The notes below the pieces were generated by a model. That model worked only from the letters and a program-made list of their open reading frames with translations. It was not told the DNA's origin and did no database searches. A program made the translations under genes and the position numbers. 64,000 bases of DNA from Burkholderia sp. WSM2232 (GTDB lineage Bacteria; Pseudomonadota; Gammaproteobacteria; Burkholderiales; Burkholderiaceae), in contig NZ_AWZV01000020.1 in assembly GCF_000472545.1 (NCBI RefSeq), positions 256-64,255 of the forward strand. The letters are read 5' to 3'. Position 1 is the first letter of the stretch. Each line of letters opens with the position of its first letter. Below are positions 18,133 to 26,414 of the stretch, piece after piece.

Positions 18133-18165
18133 GGTTTGAATATTATATATGAAACGACGGGATTT
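18133..18165 (-). promoter_or_regulatory. AT-rich promoter/operator of the mdc operon, possibly leaderless
   Basis: On the minus strand TATAAT (18147-18142) lies only 9 nt before the ATG at 18132, and there is no Shine-Dalgarno sequence. A transcript from it would start at or within about 3 nt of the ATG. The -35 is poor. The AT-rich imperfect dyad TTCATATATAATATTCAA in an otherwise GC-rich region could be the autoregulatory operator. Confidence 0.45.
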
Positions 18166-18299
18166 ATACGCGGGCAAACCCGGACTGTGCGGGCGGCTCA
18201 GAGACCACCTTAGTTGAACGACGCGTGCACGAGGACGAACGGACGACCGAGGATCTGCCGCGCGGCAACCGCTCGCGCGTTACAACCGCCCCTCGCGCC

Positions 18300-19232
18300 T
18301 CACTCGGGTTGCCGCCGCGCGCGCCCGCCGCGCGTTATCAGCGAAACCAGCGGCCAGCCGAGATTGACCCCGAGGCTCGCGACAACGATCAGCGCCATGC
18401 CGGCCAACTGCGGCACGGACAGCGCGCGGCCGTACACCAGTGCATCGACGGCAATGGCGGTGAGCGGATAGATGAACAGCAGCACCGCGATGACGGGCGT
18501 GGTCAGCTTCGGCAGCGCGCCGTAGATCAGCACGTACGAAAGCCCTGTGTGCAGCACGCCCATGCCGACAATCCAGAACCACTGCATCGGCTGGATATGC
18601 GCAGCGTCAAAGGGCGCCACGAACGGCGCGATCAACGGCAGGCAGATCACGCCTACCGCACATTGCAGCAGCGTGAGCAGGTGCGGGCGCAGATCGCCGA
18701 GTCCCTTGGCGATCAACGTAACGCCGGCATAGAGCACTGAGCCCGCGAGCGCTTCGCCTACTCCGATCAGGTAGCTCGTGTGCCCCTGCAGGTTCGCCGT
18801 GCCCGCCACGCCCGAAGCCAGCACCAGCCCCACGAACGCGCTCGCGATCCAACCGAGGCGGTCCGCACCGAGACGTTCGTTGAAGAGCGCCGCGCCGATC
18901 AGCACGACCCAGAACGGCTGTACATGGAACACGACGGTCGCGACCGCGATGCTCGTGCGATGGATCGAGTCGAAAAAGCCGACCCACTGCGCGACCATCA
19001 GCACGCCGGAGAAGACCGCAAGCGCCAATGTGCGTCGCGTGAAATGCGCGCGCGTGAAAAATCCTTTCCACGCGCAATACGCGGCGAGCGACAGAAAGCC
19101 GAACAGGCAGCGGAAAAACACCAGCGTCAACGCGCCGAGCCGCGCTTCCTCGACGAACACGCCGAGCGTGCCCATCAACAGCCCGCCGCCGGCCAGTGCG
19201 ATCGCGCCCCGTTGACGTTGGTTGAGGAACAT
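18300..19232 (-). CDS. EamA/RhaT-family transporter (DMT superfamily)
   Basis: 310 residues, ten predicted membrane helices in two EamA repeats (first: GGGLLMGTLGVFVEEARLGALTLVFFR; second: YLIGVGEALAGSVLYAGVTLIAKGLG). Typical of inner-membrane metabolite exporters; no substrate can be assigned. GGAGA precedes ATG 19232, and the very long upstream open frame is antisense to the LysR gene. It is divergent from that LysR gene, which therefore probably regulates it. Confidence 0.9.
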   Translation of the reverse strand: MFLNQRQRGAIALAGGGLLMGTLGVFVEEARLGALTLVFFRCLFGFLSLAAYCAWKGFFTRAHFTRRTLALAVFSGVLMVAQWVGFFDSIHRTSIAVATVVFHVQPFWVVLIGAALFNERLGADRLGWIASAFVGLVLASGVAGTANLQGHTSYLIGVGEALAGSVLYAGVTLIAKGLGDLRPHLLTLLQCAVGVICLPLIAPFVAPFDAAHIQPMQWFWIVGMGVLHTGLSYVLIYGALPKLTTPVIAVLLFIYPLTAIAVDALVYGRALSVPQLAGMALIVVASLGVNLGWPLVSLITRGGRARRQPE

Positions 19233-19331
19233 GCGGCGTCTCCATAAGATCGAGAGCGAAGTATTGCGCCGCTTGCCGGGTGCGCACAAACGAATTAAAT
19301 TGAGAAATTCCATAAGCGCAATTGATAAATC
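19233..19331. promoter_or_regulatory. Divergent promoter region, EamA exporter / LysR regulator
   Basis: A 99-nt AT-richer gap between divergent starts, the classic arrangement for a LysR regulator acting on its neighbour. AATT-rich elements are visible (AATTAAATTGAGAAATT). I cannot single out one T-N11-A box with confidence. Confidence 0.5.
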
Positions 19332-20222
19332 ATGCACCCGGAATTCGACGTCGATTTGCTGCGCACGTTTGTAGCCGTCGTGGACACGGGCAGCTTCACG
19401 AAGGCCTCGGCCACCGTGCACCGCTCGCAAGCGGCAGTCAGCATGCAGATCAAGCGGCTCGAAACCATGCTCGGCACCACGCTGTTTGCGCGCAACACGC
19501 GCAATCTCGCGCTGACGCGGCCAGGCACCACGCTGCTCGAATACGCGAGGCGCGTGCTTGCGTTGCATGAGGAAGCGTGGTCGGCGATCGTGCGGCCCGA
19601 GGTGACGGGCCGCGTGGTGCTCGGCGCGCCGGACGACTATGTGTCGTCGCTGTTGTCGCCGGTGTTGCGGCGCTTTTCGAATCTGTATCCGCGCGTCGAA
19701 ATCGAAATTGTTTGTGCGCAGAGCACTTCGCTTGCGCCGATGCTCGCGGACAACAAGATCGACCTCGCGTTCGTCACGCGCGACCGCAGGATGCGCGGCG
19801 AATTCGTGCGCAGCGAGCCGATGGTGTGGGTGGGCGCTGCCGTCGATACGCCGGTGCTCGCAGCCTCGCCGTTGCCGGTCGGTCTTTACGAGCCCGGCTG
19901 CGTGGCGCGTCAACATACGCTCGCCGCGCTCGACGGCGCGCGGATTCGCTACCGCGCGGCCTTCAGCAGTGCGAGCCTGATGGGACTCGTCGCCACCGTG
20001 GATGCCGGCTTGTCGGTGGTTGCGCTCACGCGTTGCAGCGTGCCGTCGCGGCTTGCAATCCTCGGCGAAGCGCAAGGATTGCCGCACATCGAGCCGCTCG
20101 AAATCGTGGTGGCACGCAGCGCGAAGTCAGACCGGCCCACTTGCGATTATCTCGCTGCGCAGATGGTGCAGGACCTCTCGTTGCCGGCGCAGTCGCGCGG
20201 GCCGACCGCGGCGGCGTCGTGA
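19332..20222 (+). CDS. LysR-family transcriptional regulator
   Basis: 296 residues. The N-terminal helix-turn-helix is canonical (DVDLLRTFVAVVDTGSFTKASATVHRSQAAVSMQIKRLE), followed by a periplasmic-binding-like effector domain from about 90 (VVLGAPDDYVSSLLSPVLRRFSNLYPRVEIEI). It probably controls the divergent exporter and itself. The TGA stop at 20220-20222 is followed by an open in-frame stretch that runs into the repeats at 20262-20351. The annotated end matches normal LysR length, so the stop is taken as real. Confidence 0.92.
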   Translation: MHPEFDVDLLRTFVAVVDTGSFTKASATVHRSQAAVSMQIKRLETMLGTTLFARNTRNLALTRPGTTLLEYARRVLALHEEAWSAIVRPEVTGRVVLGAPDDYVSSLLSPVLRRFSNLYPRVEIEIVCAQSTSLAPMLADNKIDLAFVTRDRRMRGEFVRSEPMVWVGAAVDTPVLAASPLPVGLYEPGCVARQHTLAALDGARIRYRAAFSSASLMGLVATVDAGLSVVALTRCSVPSRLAILGEAQGLPHIEPLEIVVARSAKSDRPTCDYLAAQMVQDLSLPAQSRGPTAAAS

Positions 20223-20261
20223 CAGCGCGCCGCGCGGCTCGTGCAAGCGGTGGCGGCAAAA

Positions 20262-20351
20262 GCGATACCGGCGAAAGCGGTACCGGCGAATGCAGTACCG
20301 GCGAATGCAGTGCCGACGAATGCAGTGCCGACGAATGCGGTGACTGCGAAT
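20262..20351. repeat. Six tandem copies of a 15-bp repeat
   Basis: Units start at 20262, 20277, 20292, 20307, 20322 and 20337, each a variant of GCGGTACCGGCGAAT. Copies 4 and 5 are identical. The array fills the gap between the LysR stop and the oprB stop (20358). It is in the same frame as lysR and would encode a five-residue A-V-P-A-N type repeat if read through. Confidence 0.9.
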
Positions 20352-20357
20352 GCGCAA

Positions 20358-21911
20358 TCAGAACGCGATGTTGGTCCGTACGCCAACCACGAAGGTATTG
20401 CGCAGCGGCTTGGCCGGATCGTTCGGATTCTGGCCGGCGCCCGCGTTGAACGTGTATTGCGCATCCGCTTGCAGCATCCACCAGGGGGCAATCTGATACT
20501 GGTAGGTTGCTTCCAGCGCGGTTTCGCTGCTGCGAACGCCGTACGGGCCGCCGCTCAATGCCAGGTTATCCTGATCGAGTCCTCGCGCGTGGCTGCCGAC
20601 CTTGATGTAGGTGAGCGCAAGGCCGGCGCTGTCGTTGTCGCGGCCGGCGAACGGCGCCTTCAGCACGACGCCCAGGTTGGCGGCGAAGCTCACCAGATTG
20701 CGGTCGCCCGGCGCGCCCATGACGCGCGCGAATACACCGAGACTGCGCGCCTCGCCGGGATTCGGGCGCCAGACGGTCTGGTCGGCGACCGCGTAAAAGC
20801 TGTAGTCGCCGCGATGGTTCGCGCCCACGCCGGTGGACGCCGGGCTCGCGAGCGACACGCCGTTGCTGTCGTAGCGCTGGTCCGCAAAGCGGCCATTGTT
20901 GTACCAGACGCCGATCTTGTAGGTACCGGGCAGGCCGCCGCGAGCGGGGGATGCCGCAGCGCCCGGCCCCGTCGTCGCAGTGGCCGTGTCCGCGTCGTCA
21001 GGTTGATTGATTGCATACTGCAATTCGCCGATGAACAGCGTGCCGTTATGCAGATTGAAGTTGGTGCCGCTGCGGTTGTTCGGATTGTTGCCGAGCGGAT
21101 CGCCGTCGAACACGCCGGCCAGCGCCGTTAGGGATGGCGTGATCTGTCCGCGCACGCGCACGCCGAGCGCCGAGAGCGGGTAGGCCGGGCCGCCCGACGG
21201 CATGTCGTACGAAGGCAGCGCGGGCCAGCCGAACATGGTGTTGATGAAAAGCGCGGAGTACGTGCTGGTGATGAACTCCTGATCGATGCTCTGTTGACCG
21301 ATCTTCACGTCCACACGTTTGTTCAGCAGCGACTGTTGATACCACAGCTCCCAAAGGCGCGTCGTGTCGTCCCCCTCGATGCCGCTGGCGGTGTTCAACG
21401 TGCCCAGTTTGTCGCTGCTCAGATTGCGGCCGTGGATCTGCAAGGCGCTCACGTTGAACTGGCCGCCTGCGAGGCCAAACGCCTTCTCGGTATCCAGTTG
21501 CACGGTTGCGGTAGTCAGGCCGTCGTACGCCACGCCGCGTGCGAGGCCGCCGCGCAGGTTGCCGAGCAACTCGCTCGTTTCCGTCAGCGTAAAAGTCACG
21601 CCGTATTTGCCGAGCCATGGCCGCAAGCCGCCCATGTCACCGAACAGTTGGTCGCGGCCCCAGAGTCCCGCTTCGTTCGCCGGCGCGGGGGTTGTATCGG
21701 CTGGCTGTGGCTGGGTCGCGTCGCCTGGCTTATCTGCGCTCGTCTGCGCGAATGCCGCGCCGCAGGCCCCGACCCACGCGAGCGCTGCGCATAACGCCGT
21801 GCGGCGTAGCAACGGCAGGCGCGCTCGTCGGGCCGTGCTGCCGCTCGACGGGTACGAACTGCGACGGGCAGGCGAGGTGGCAACGCTTCGCATGGATCGG
21901 GCGAGATTCAT
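20358..21911 (-). CDS. oprB: Carbohydrate-selective porin, OprB family
   Basis: 517 residues. It has an unusually long arginine-rich N-terminal region before the signal peptide core (ALCAALAWVGACGAAFAQ, cut after about residue 56). The barrel part is OprB-like: GLWGRDQLFGDMGGLRPWLGKYGVTFTLTETSELLGNLRGG at the start, QSLLNKRVDVKIGQQSIDQEF, FGWPALPSYDMPSGGPAYPLSALGVRVRGQ, and a terminal strand ending in Phe (FVVGVRTNIAF), as outer-membrane barrels require. It admits sugars across the outer membrane. Short AAGG precedes ATG 21911; a shorter start (MRSVAT) is possible. Confidence 0.9.
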   Translation of the reverse strand: MNLARSMRSVATSPARRSSYPSSGSTARRARLPLLRRTALCAALAWVGACGAAFAQTSADKPGDATQPQPADTTPAPANEAGLWGRDQLFGDMGGLRPWLGKYGVTFTLTETSELLGNLRGGLARGVAYDGLTTATVQLDTEKAFGLAGGQFNVSALQIHGRNLSSDKLGTLNTASGIEGDDTTRLWELWYQQSLLNKRVDVKIGQQSIDQEFITSTYSALFINTMFGWPALPSYDMPSGGPAYPLSALGVRVRGQITPSLTALAGVFDGDPLGNNPNNRSGTNFNLHNGTLFIGELQYAINQPDDADTATATTGPGAAASPARGGLPGTYKIGVWYNNGRFADQRYDSNGVSLASPASTGVGANHRGDYSFYAVADQTVWRPNPGEARSLGVFARVMGAPGDRNLVSFAANLGVVLKAPFAGRDNDSAGLALTYIKVGSHARGLDQDNLALSGGPYGVRSSETALEATYQYQIAPWWMLQADAQYTFNAGAGQNPNDPAKPLRNTFVVGVRTNIAF

Positions 21912-22201
21912 AGAGTGCCTTGAATGTTGTTATCGAGTGCCCGGTCTCGCGTCGTCGACTGTTTGACGTGCTTAATGTGCTTGACGTGTACAACGCGCGC
22001 GACGTGTGCGCCCGGGCAAAGGTTCGCGGAAATACGGAATGGGCGTGATCGTACCCACCCGACCAGGGAGCGTCAACGAGACCGGCTGACGCGCGTGAAT
22101 CTCGCAACAGGTTCACAAAACCATGAATTGGCGCGAACGCGCGGCGACGCCGCTTGTCGAAACCGCACGAGTTTTTTCGGCCACTTACAAGGAGTTACAT
22201 C

Positions 22202-22885
22202 ATGAACAGGCGCGTCCTCTTGATTTCGTTGCTGGCAAGTGCTGGCGTTTTTGCAAGCGGCGCCGCGAACGCACAATTGAACCTCAAACAGTTCGGAATT
22301 GGCGGCACGGAAAGTTCGGCGGACGCGAGCGGCGCAACGTCGTCTGGCGGTCTGTCGCAGCTATTGCAAACCTACGTAGGGGCGAATCAGCAGGTGCTGA
22401 GCGGACAGTCCACGCTTGCCTCCGCGATGGGCTTGAGCGGCGCGGCCGGCCAGGCGCAGCAAGCGGCCGGTCTGCTGAGCGGCGGCACGCCGTCCGTGAA
22501 TCAGTTGACGCAGCTAGGCAGCACGCAGCAGTCACTGTCGCAAACGCTTACCCAGTCTTTCGCGAGCCGCGCGGGCAGCGCGAGCGGTGGGGCGCCCATC
22601 AACAAGCAGGCGTTCACGGAGGGCCTCGCGTCGCTCGGCAAGGGCGTGAGCCAGTATTCCAGCATGCAGTCGGGGCTCGGCAGCATTGGGCAGATGAATC
22701 CGTCGTCGCTGTTGCAGGCCGGCATGAACCCGCAGACCATGCAGAGCGCGTCGTATATCGCGCAGTCGGCGCCGGGGCAATTGCAATCGCTGATCTCCAC
22801 GCTCAGTTCCGCGGTACAGTTTGCGTCGAGCCACGGTATCAGCGTGCCGCAGATCGCAACGTCGGCACTCGCAGGCGGGCAGTAG
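22202..22885 (+). CDS. Exported DUF2501 (YjjA-like) protein
   Basis: 227 residues. Signal peptide MNRRVLLISLLASAGVFASGAANAQ, then a Gln/Ser/Gly-rich chain with helical repeats (GLSQLLQTYVGANQQVLSGQSTLASAMGL; FTEGLASLGKGVSQYSSMQSGL; AGMNPQTMQSASYIAQSAPGQLQSLIS). This composition and the LNLKQFGIGG start are those of DUF2501 proteins such as YjjA, whose function is unknown. AAGGAG lies 7 nt before ATG 22202. The upstream in-frame ATG at 22154 lacks support. Confidence 0.85.
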   Translation: MNRRVLLISLLASAGVFASGAANAQLNLKQFGIGGTESSADASGATSSGGLSQLLQTYVGANQQVLSGQSTLASAMGLSGAAGQAQQAAGLLSGGTPSVNQLTQLGSTQQSLSQTLTQSFASRAGSASGGAPINKQAFTEGLASLGKGVSQYSSMQSGLGSIGQMNPSSLLQAGMNPQTMQSASYIAQSAPGQLQSLISTLSSAVQFASSHGISVPQIATSALAGGQ

Positions 22886-22912
22886 TACAAGGAAAGCCAT
22901 ATCAATGGGTCG

Positions 22913-23755
22913 ATGCCGATGTCACACACACTGAATCTGGACAGTTACTTCAAGCGCATTGGCTACACCGGGCCGCGCGCGGCGACGCTCGAGGTACTGC
23001 AGGCGATTCACCGCCTGCATCCGCGGGCCATTCCGTTCGAGAACCTGAACCCGCTCGCGCGCCGCGCGGTGAAGCTCGACCTCGAATCCGTCGAAAGAAA
23101 ACTCGTCGACGATCATCGGGGCGGCTACTGCTTCGAACAGAACACGCTGTTCGCGAATGTGCTGCGCGAACTCGGTTTTCGTGTGACGCCGTTGCTTGGC
23201 CGCGTGCTGTGGGGGCGCGAGCCGGGCGCGGTTCCGCCGCGCACGCACATGGTGCTGCAAATCGATCTGGATAACGAAGCATGGATTGCCGACGTGGGCT
23301 TCGGCAGCGTCACGCTCACTGCGCCGCTGCGCCTGTCTCCGGGTCTCGCGCAGCGCACTGAACTCGGCACCTTCCGGCTCGCGGACGCCTCGCACAACGC
23401 GCTGTACCTCGAAGTGCAGGCACGCGACCAAAGCTGGTCGCGGGTGTATCGCTTCGACCTGCATCCTGTCGAGTGGATCGATTACGAAACCTCGAACTGG
23501 TACACGTCGACTTCGCCGGAAGCGATTTTCGCGAGCAATCTGATCGTATGCCGCGTGTTGGAAGAAGCGCGGCTCACGCTGCTCAACGATCAACTGAACG
23601 AGCGCGCGGCAGACGGCAGCGTGCTCGCCGAGCAGCGCCTTGCGAACGCGGAGGAACTGGCGGTTTGTCTGCGCGACCGCTTCGGCCTGAACACCGGCGA
23701 TATCGACATTGCCGGCCTCTTCGAGCGCGTGCGCAGCCAGGCGCAATCGGCCTGA
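22913..23755 (+). CDS. Arylamine N-acetyltransferase
   Basis: 280 residues, normal for prokaryotic NATs. The catalytic triad is complete: Cys73 in RGGYCFEQN, His112 in RTHMVL and Asp127 in ADVGFG. The N-terminal LDSYFKRIGYTGP and IPFENLNPL are also family signatures. The enzyme moves acetyl from acetyl-CoA to arylamines or hydrazines and can help detoxify xenobiotics. The start is either 22913 or 22919 (MSHTLN); the nearest purine-rich element is 16 nt off. It is followed directly by the disrupted methyltransferase gene. Confidence 0.92.
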   Translation: MPMSHTLNLDSYFKRIGYTGPRAATLEVLQAIHRLHPRAIPFENLNPLARRAVKLDLESVERKLVDDHRGGYCFEQNTLFANVLRELGFRVTPLLGRVLWGREPGAVPPRTHMVLQIDLDNEAWIADVGFGSVTLTAPLRLSPGLAQRTELGTFRLADASHNALYLEVQARDQSWSRVYRFDLHPVEWIDYETSNWYTSTSPEAIFASNLIVCRVLEEARLTLLNDQLNERAADGSVLAEQRLANAEELAVCLRDRFGLNTGDIDIAGLFERVRSQAQSA

Positions 23756-24448
23756 GTGGCAACGGCTATGGTCGTGCGCCTCGTCGTGCAAACGGTGCTG
23801 TGGCTCGCGGGCATGGGCGCGCTGCTGTTCGGCGCGGCCGGCACGCTCGCGTGGCCGGCCGCGTGGTGGTATCTGATCGAACTGGGCGCATTGAGCCTGT
23901 GGATCGGCCTGTGGCTCGCGCACCATGACCCCGCCTTGCTTGCAGAGCGTCTCGCGCCCTTCGTGCAGAAGTAGCAGAGTCGCTGGGACCGGCTTTTCAT
24001 GGCGGCCCTTGCGTGTGTGTGGTGCGGCTGGCTGATCGCGATGGGGCTCGACGCAATGCGCTTTCGCTGGTCTGCGCCGCTGCCGGTGGTGTTGGTGTCG
24101 CTCGGCTCGCTGTGCGTGCTGGTGTGCATCGTAATGTGCCGTTTCGTGTTCGCGGCAAACAGCTATGCGGCGCCGGTCGTGAAGATCCAGGCCGGCCGCG
24201 GCCACAAGGTTGTCGACAGCGGCCCGTACGCGCACGTGCGCCATCCCATGTATTCGGCGGCGCTGTTGTTCTTCGTGGGCACTCCGTTGCTGCTCGGCTC
24301 ATGGTGGGGCCTGGCGTTCGTTCCTGTCATGGTGATCGGGCTGGCTTGGCGCGCGGTGCGCGAAGAGCAGGTGCTTGCCATGCATCTCAGCGGCTACGCC
24401 GCGTACATGGCACGGGTGCGTTTCCGCTTCATTCCTTTCATCTGGTAG
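23756..24448 (+). pseudogene. ICMT-like isoprenylcysteine methyltransferase family protein interrupted by an amber codon
   Basis: Two open stretches (23756-23974 and 23999-24448) lie in the same frame, separated only by TAG at 23972-23974. Reading through gives FVQK-stop-QSRWDRLFMAAL, which is continuous with what this membrane family shows at that place. The whole would be about 230 residues with four to five helices and the C-terminal methyltransferase motif SGPYAHVRHPMYSAALLFF plus EEQVLAMHLSGYAAYMARVRFRFIPFIW. One base change (for example C to T at 23972) explains it. The C-terminal half might still be translated from ATG 23999, but without the N-terminal helices. The start at 23756 is GTG, directly after the NAT stop. 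Confidence 0.82.
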
Positions 24449-24727
24449 ACGTGCAGGACGCCGCGCTATCGCGGCCCCGGCGCGAACCTGTCTAGACATA
24501 ACCACTGCCGCGAAGCGTCGGCCGACTTGCTCCTCATTACTCACAATTGTCGGCACCAACCCTGCGAGCCCATTACCACAGGGACTTGTAAGGGCTTACC
24601 CGATGATTCGGGCAATTTTTTGCGAATCCCCTTGCAGCACCTTTTTGACTCATGCAGACTTGTCTATACAAATTATGCGGCGGTTAAACATTCGGCTCGA
24701 CGGTTTCCTCAATCAAGGAGTTTCGAC
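24449..24727 (+). promoter_or_regulatory. Control region of the first amino-acid ABC/lyase operon, with palindromes
   Basis: It contains a perfect palindrome TGTCTAGACA (24489-24498), a dyad GTAAGGGCTTAC (24588-24599), and TTGTCTATACAA (24660-24671), which differs from the HutC-type sequence TTGTATATACAA at one base. The last is 57 nt before the start codon. Their placement fits control by the HutC-type regulator encoded at 29860. Confidence 0.5.
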
Positions 24728-25588
24728 GTGAAAGTGAAACGCACCACGGCAGCAAAAGCATTGATCGGCGCCGTGCTCGGCGCCGCGGCGATTTTCGCGG
24801 CACCGGCACAGGCCAAAGACTGGAAGTCGGTGACGATCGCGCTGGAAGGCGGCTACGCCCCGTGGAACCTGACGTTGCCCGGCGGCAAACTGGGCGGCTT
24901 CGAACCTGAACTCGTCGCCAATCTTTGCGAGCGCATCAAGCTGCAATGCAATCTGGTCGCGCAAGACTGGGACGGCATGATTCCCGGCCTGCAGGCGGGC
25001 AAGTTCGACGTGCTGATGGACGCCATCTCGATCACGCCGGAGCGCGAGAAGATCATTGCGTTCTCGAAGCCCTATGCAGCCACGCCGGCCACCTTCGCCG
25101 TCGCGGACGCCAAAGTGCTGCCGAAGGCCGCGCCGGGCGCCGGCGTCGTCAAACTCTCGGGCGACCCTAAAGCCGATCAGCCAACCGTCGACGCACTGCG
25201 CAAGCAGTTGAAAGGCAAGACGATCGGCATTCAGTCCGGCACCGTCTATACGAAGTTCATCAACGACGGCTTCAAGGACATCGCGACTATTCGCGTCTAC
25301 AAGACCTCGCCCGAGCGCGATCTGGATCTGGCGAACGGCCGCATAGACGCGTCGTTCGACGACGTGACTTACTACGCCGCGAGCATCGACAAGAAGGAAA
25401 CTTCGTCCATCGTGATGGCCGGCCCGAAGATCGGCGGCCCGATCTGGGGCCCGGGCGAAGGTCTCGCGTTTCGCAAGCAGGACGCCGACCTGAAGGCCAA
25501 GTTCGACACCGCGATCAGCGCGGCGCTTGCCGACGGCACGGTCAAGAAGCTGTCCGCCAAGTGGTTCAAGACAGACGTCACCCCCTGA
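24728..25588 (+). CDS. Amino-acid ABC transporter periplasmic binding protein (HisJ/ArgT-like)
   Basis: 286 residues from a GTG start at 24728, with AAGGAG 7 nt upstream. Signal peptide KVKRTTAAKALIGAVLGAAAIFAAPAQAK. The SBP_bac_3 domain is clear: VTIALEGGYAPWNLTLPGGKLGGFEPELVANLCERIKLQCNLVAQDWDGMIPGLQAGKFDVLMDAISITPER, then KGKTIGIQSGTVYTKFI. In lysine/arginine/histidine/opine binders the acidic and aromatic residues around EGGYAPWN and the DAISIT loop hold the alpha-amino acid. The side-chain specificity cannot be told here. First gene of a binding protein-permease-permease-ATPase-lyase series. Confidence 0.92.
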   Translation: MKVKRTTAAKALIGAVLGAAAIFAAPAQAKDWKSVTIALEGGYAPWNLTLPGGKLGGFEPELVANLCERIKLQCNLVAQDWDGMIPGLQAGKFDVLMDAISITPEREKIIAFSKPYAATPATFAVADAKVLPKAAPGAGVVKLSGDPKADQPTVDALRKQLKGKTIGIQSGTVYTKFINDGFKDIATIRVYKTSPERDLDLANGRIDASFDDVTYYAASIDKKETSSIVMAGPKIGGPIWGPGEGLAFRKQDADLKAKFDTAISAALADGTVKKLSAKWFKTDVTP

Positions 25589-25678
25589 TTCACGCGACTT
25601 CGCCCTAACGCGGCACGTGCGGGCGCCAAGCGCGCGCGTGCGGCCGTTTCATCGGCCGTCATGAACGGGAGGTAGGCA

Positions 25679-26401
25679 ATGGCTCTGATACAGATGCTCG
25701 GCTTCGGGCCGGAAGGCTGGGGTGGCGTACTGCTGCTCGCGGCGTTGATGACCGTCGCGCTCACGCTGGCCGCGCTCGCGGTGGGCGCCGTATTCGGCGC
25801 GCTCATCGCGGCAGCCAAGCTGTCGCGCTTGCGCGCGCTGCGCGTGATCGGCGATATCTATACGACGGTGTTTCGCGGCGTGCCCGAACTGCTCGTCATC
25901 TATCTGTTCTACTTCGGCGGCTCGACGCTCGTCACCACGGTCGGCCAATGGTTCGGCGCCGAGGGCTTCGTCGGCGTGCCGCCGTTCGTGATCGGCGCGC
26001 TCGCTGTCGGCATGATTTCGGGCGCTTACCAGGCCGAAGTGTATCGCTCGGCGGTGCTCGCCGTGTCGCGCGGCGAACTCGAAGCGGCCCGTTCCATCGG
26101 CATGCCGACGCTGACCATGGCGCGCCGCATTCTTATTCCGCAAGTGCTGCGCTTCGCGTTGCCGGGCATCGGCAACGTCTGGCAGTTGAGCCTGAAGGAT
26201 TCCGCGCTGATCTCGGTCACGGGGCTGGCCGAATTGCTGCGCACGAGCCAGGTGGCTGCGGGCTCCACGCATCAATACTTCACGTTCTTCGTGGTCGGCG
26301 GCGCGCTGTATCTGCTGATGACGAGCATCTCGAACCGGGTCTTCAACCACGCCGAGGCGCGCGTGGGCCGGTCCTTCAAGCGCAACTTCGCGCGCAACTG
26401 A
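25679..26401 (+). CDS. Amino-acid ABC transporter permease (HisQ-like)
   Basis: 240 residues, five membrane helices. FRGVPELLVIYLFYFGG and the cytoplasmic EAA loop (GELEAARSIGMPTLTMARRILIPQVLRFALPGIGN) are those of polar amino-acid permeases of the HisQ/OccQ type. GGGAGG is 6 nt before ATG 25679. It forms a heterodimer with the next gene product. Confidence 0.92.
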   Translation: MALIQMLGFGPEGWGGVLLLAALMTVALTLAALAVGAVFGALIAAAKLSRLRALRVIGDIYTTVFRGVPELLVIYLFYFGGSTLVTTVGQWFGAEGFVGVPPFVIGALAVGMISGAYQAEVYRSAVLAVSRGELEAARSIGMPTLTMARRILIPQVLRFALPGIGNVWQLSLKDSALISVTGLAELLRTSQVAAGSTHQYFTFFVVGGALYLLMTSISNRVFNHAEARVGRSFKRNFARN

Positions 26402-26414
26402 CGGCAACGGCATC

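Noticed and set aside
18300..20087. Long N-terminal extension of the EamA exporter
   Set aside because: The extra 285 codons are antisense to the LysR gene. A proper Shine-Dalgarno precedes ATG 19232.
20262..20351. Possible CRISPR-like array
   Set aside because: Units are directly adjacent with no spacers and are only 15 bp. It is a simple tandem repeat.
20241..21131. Plus-strand open frame including the 15-bp repeats
   Set aside because: Apart from the repeat part it is antisense to oprB. I keep only the repeat as an observation.
22123..23274. Plus-strand open frame across the DUF2501 and NAT genes
   Set aside because: Frame-shadow with arginine-rich content. The real genes have a signal peptide and a catalytic triad respectively.
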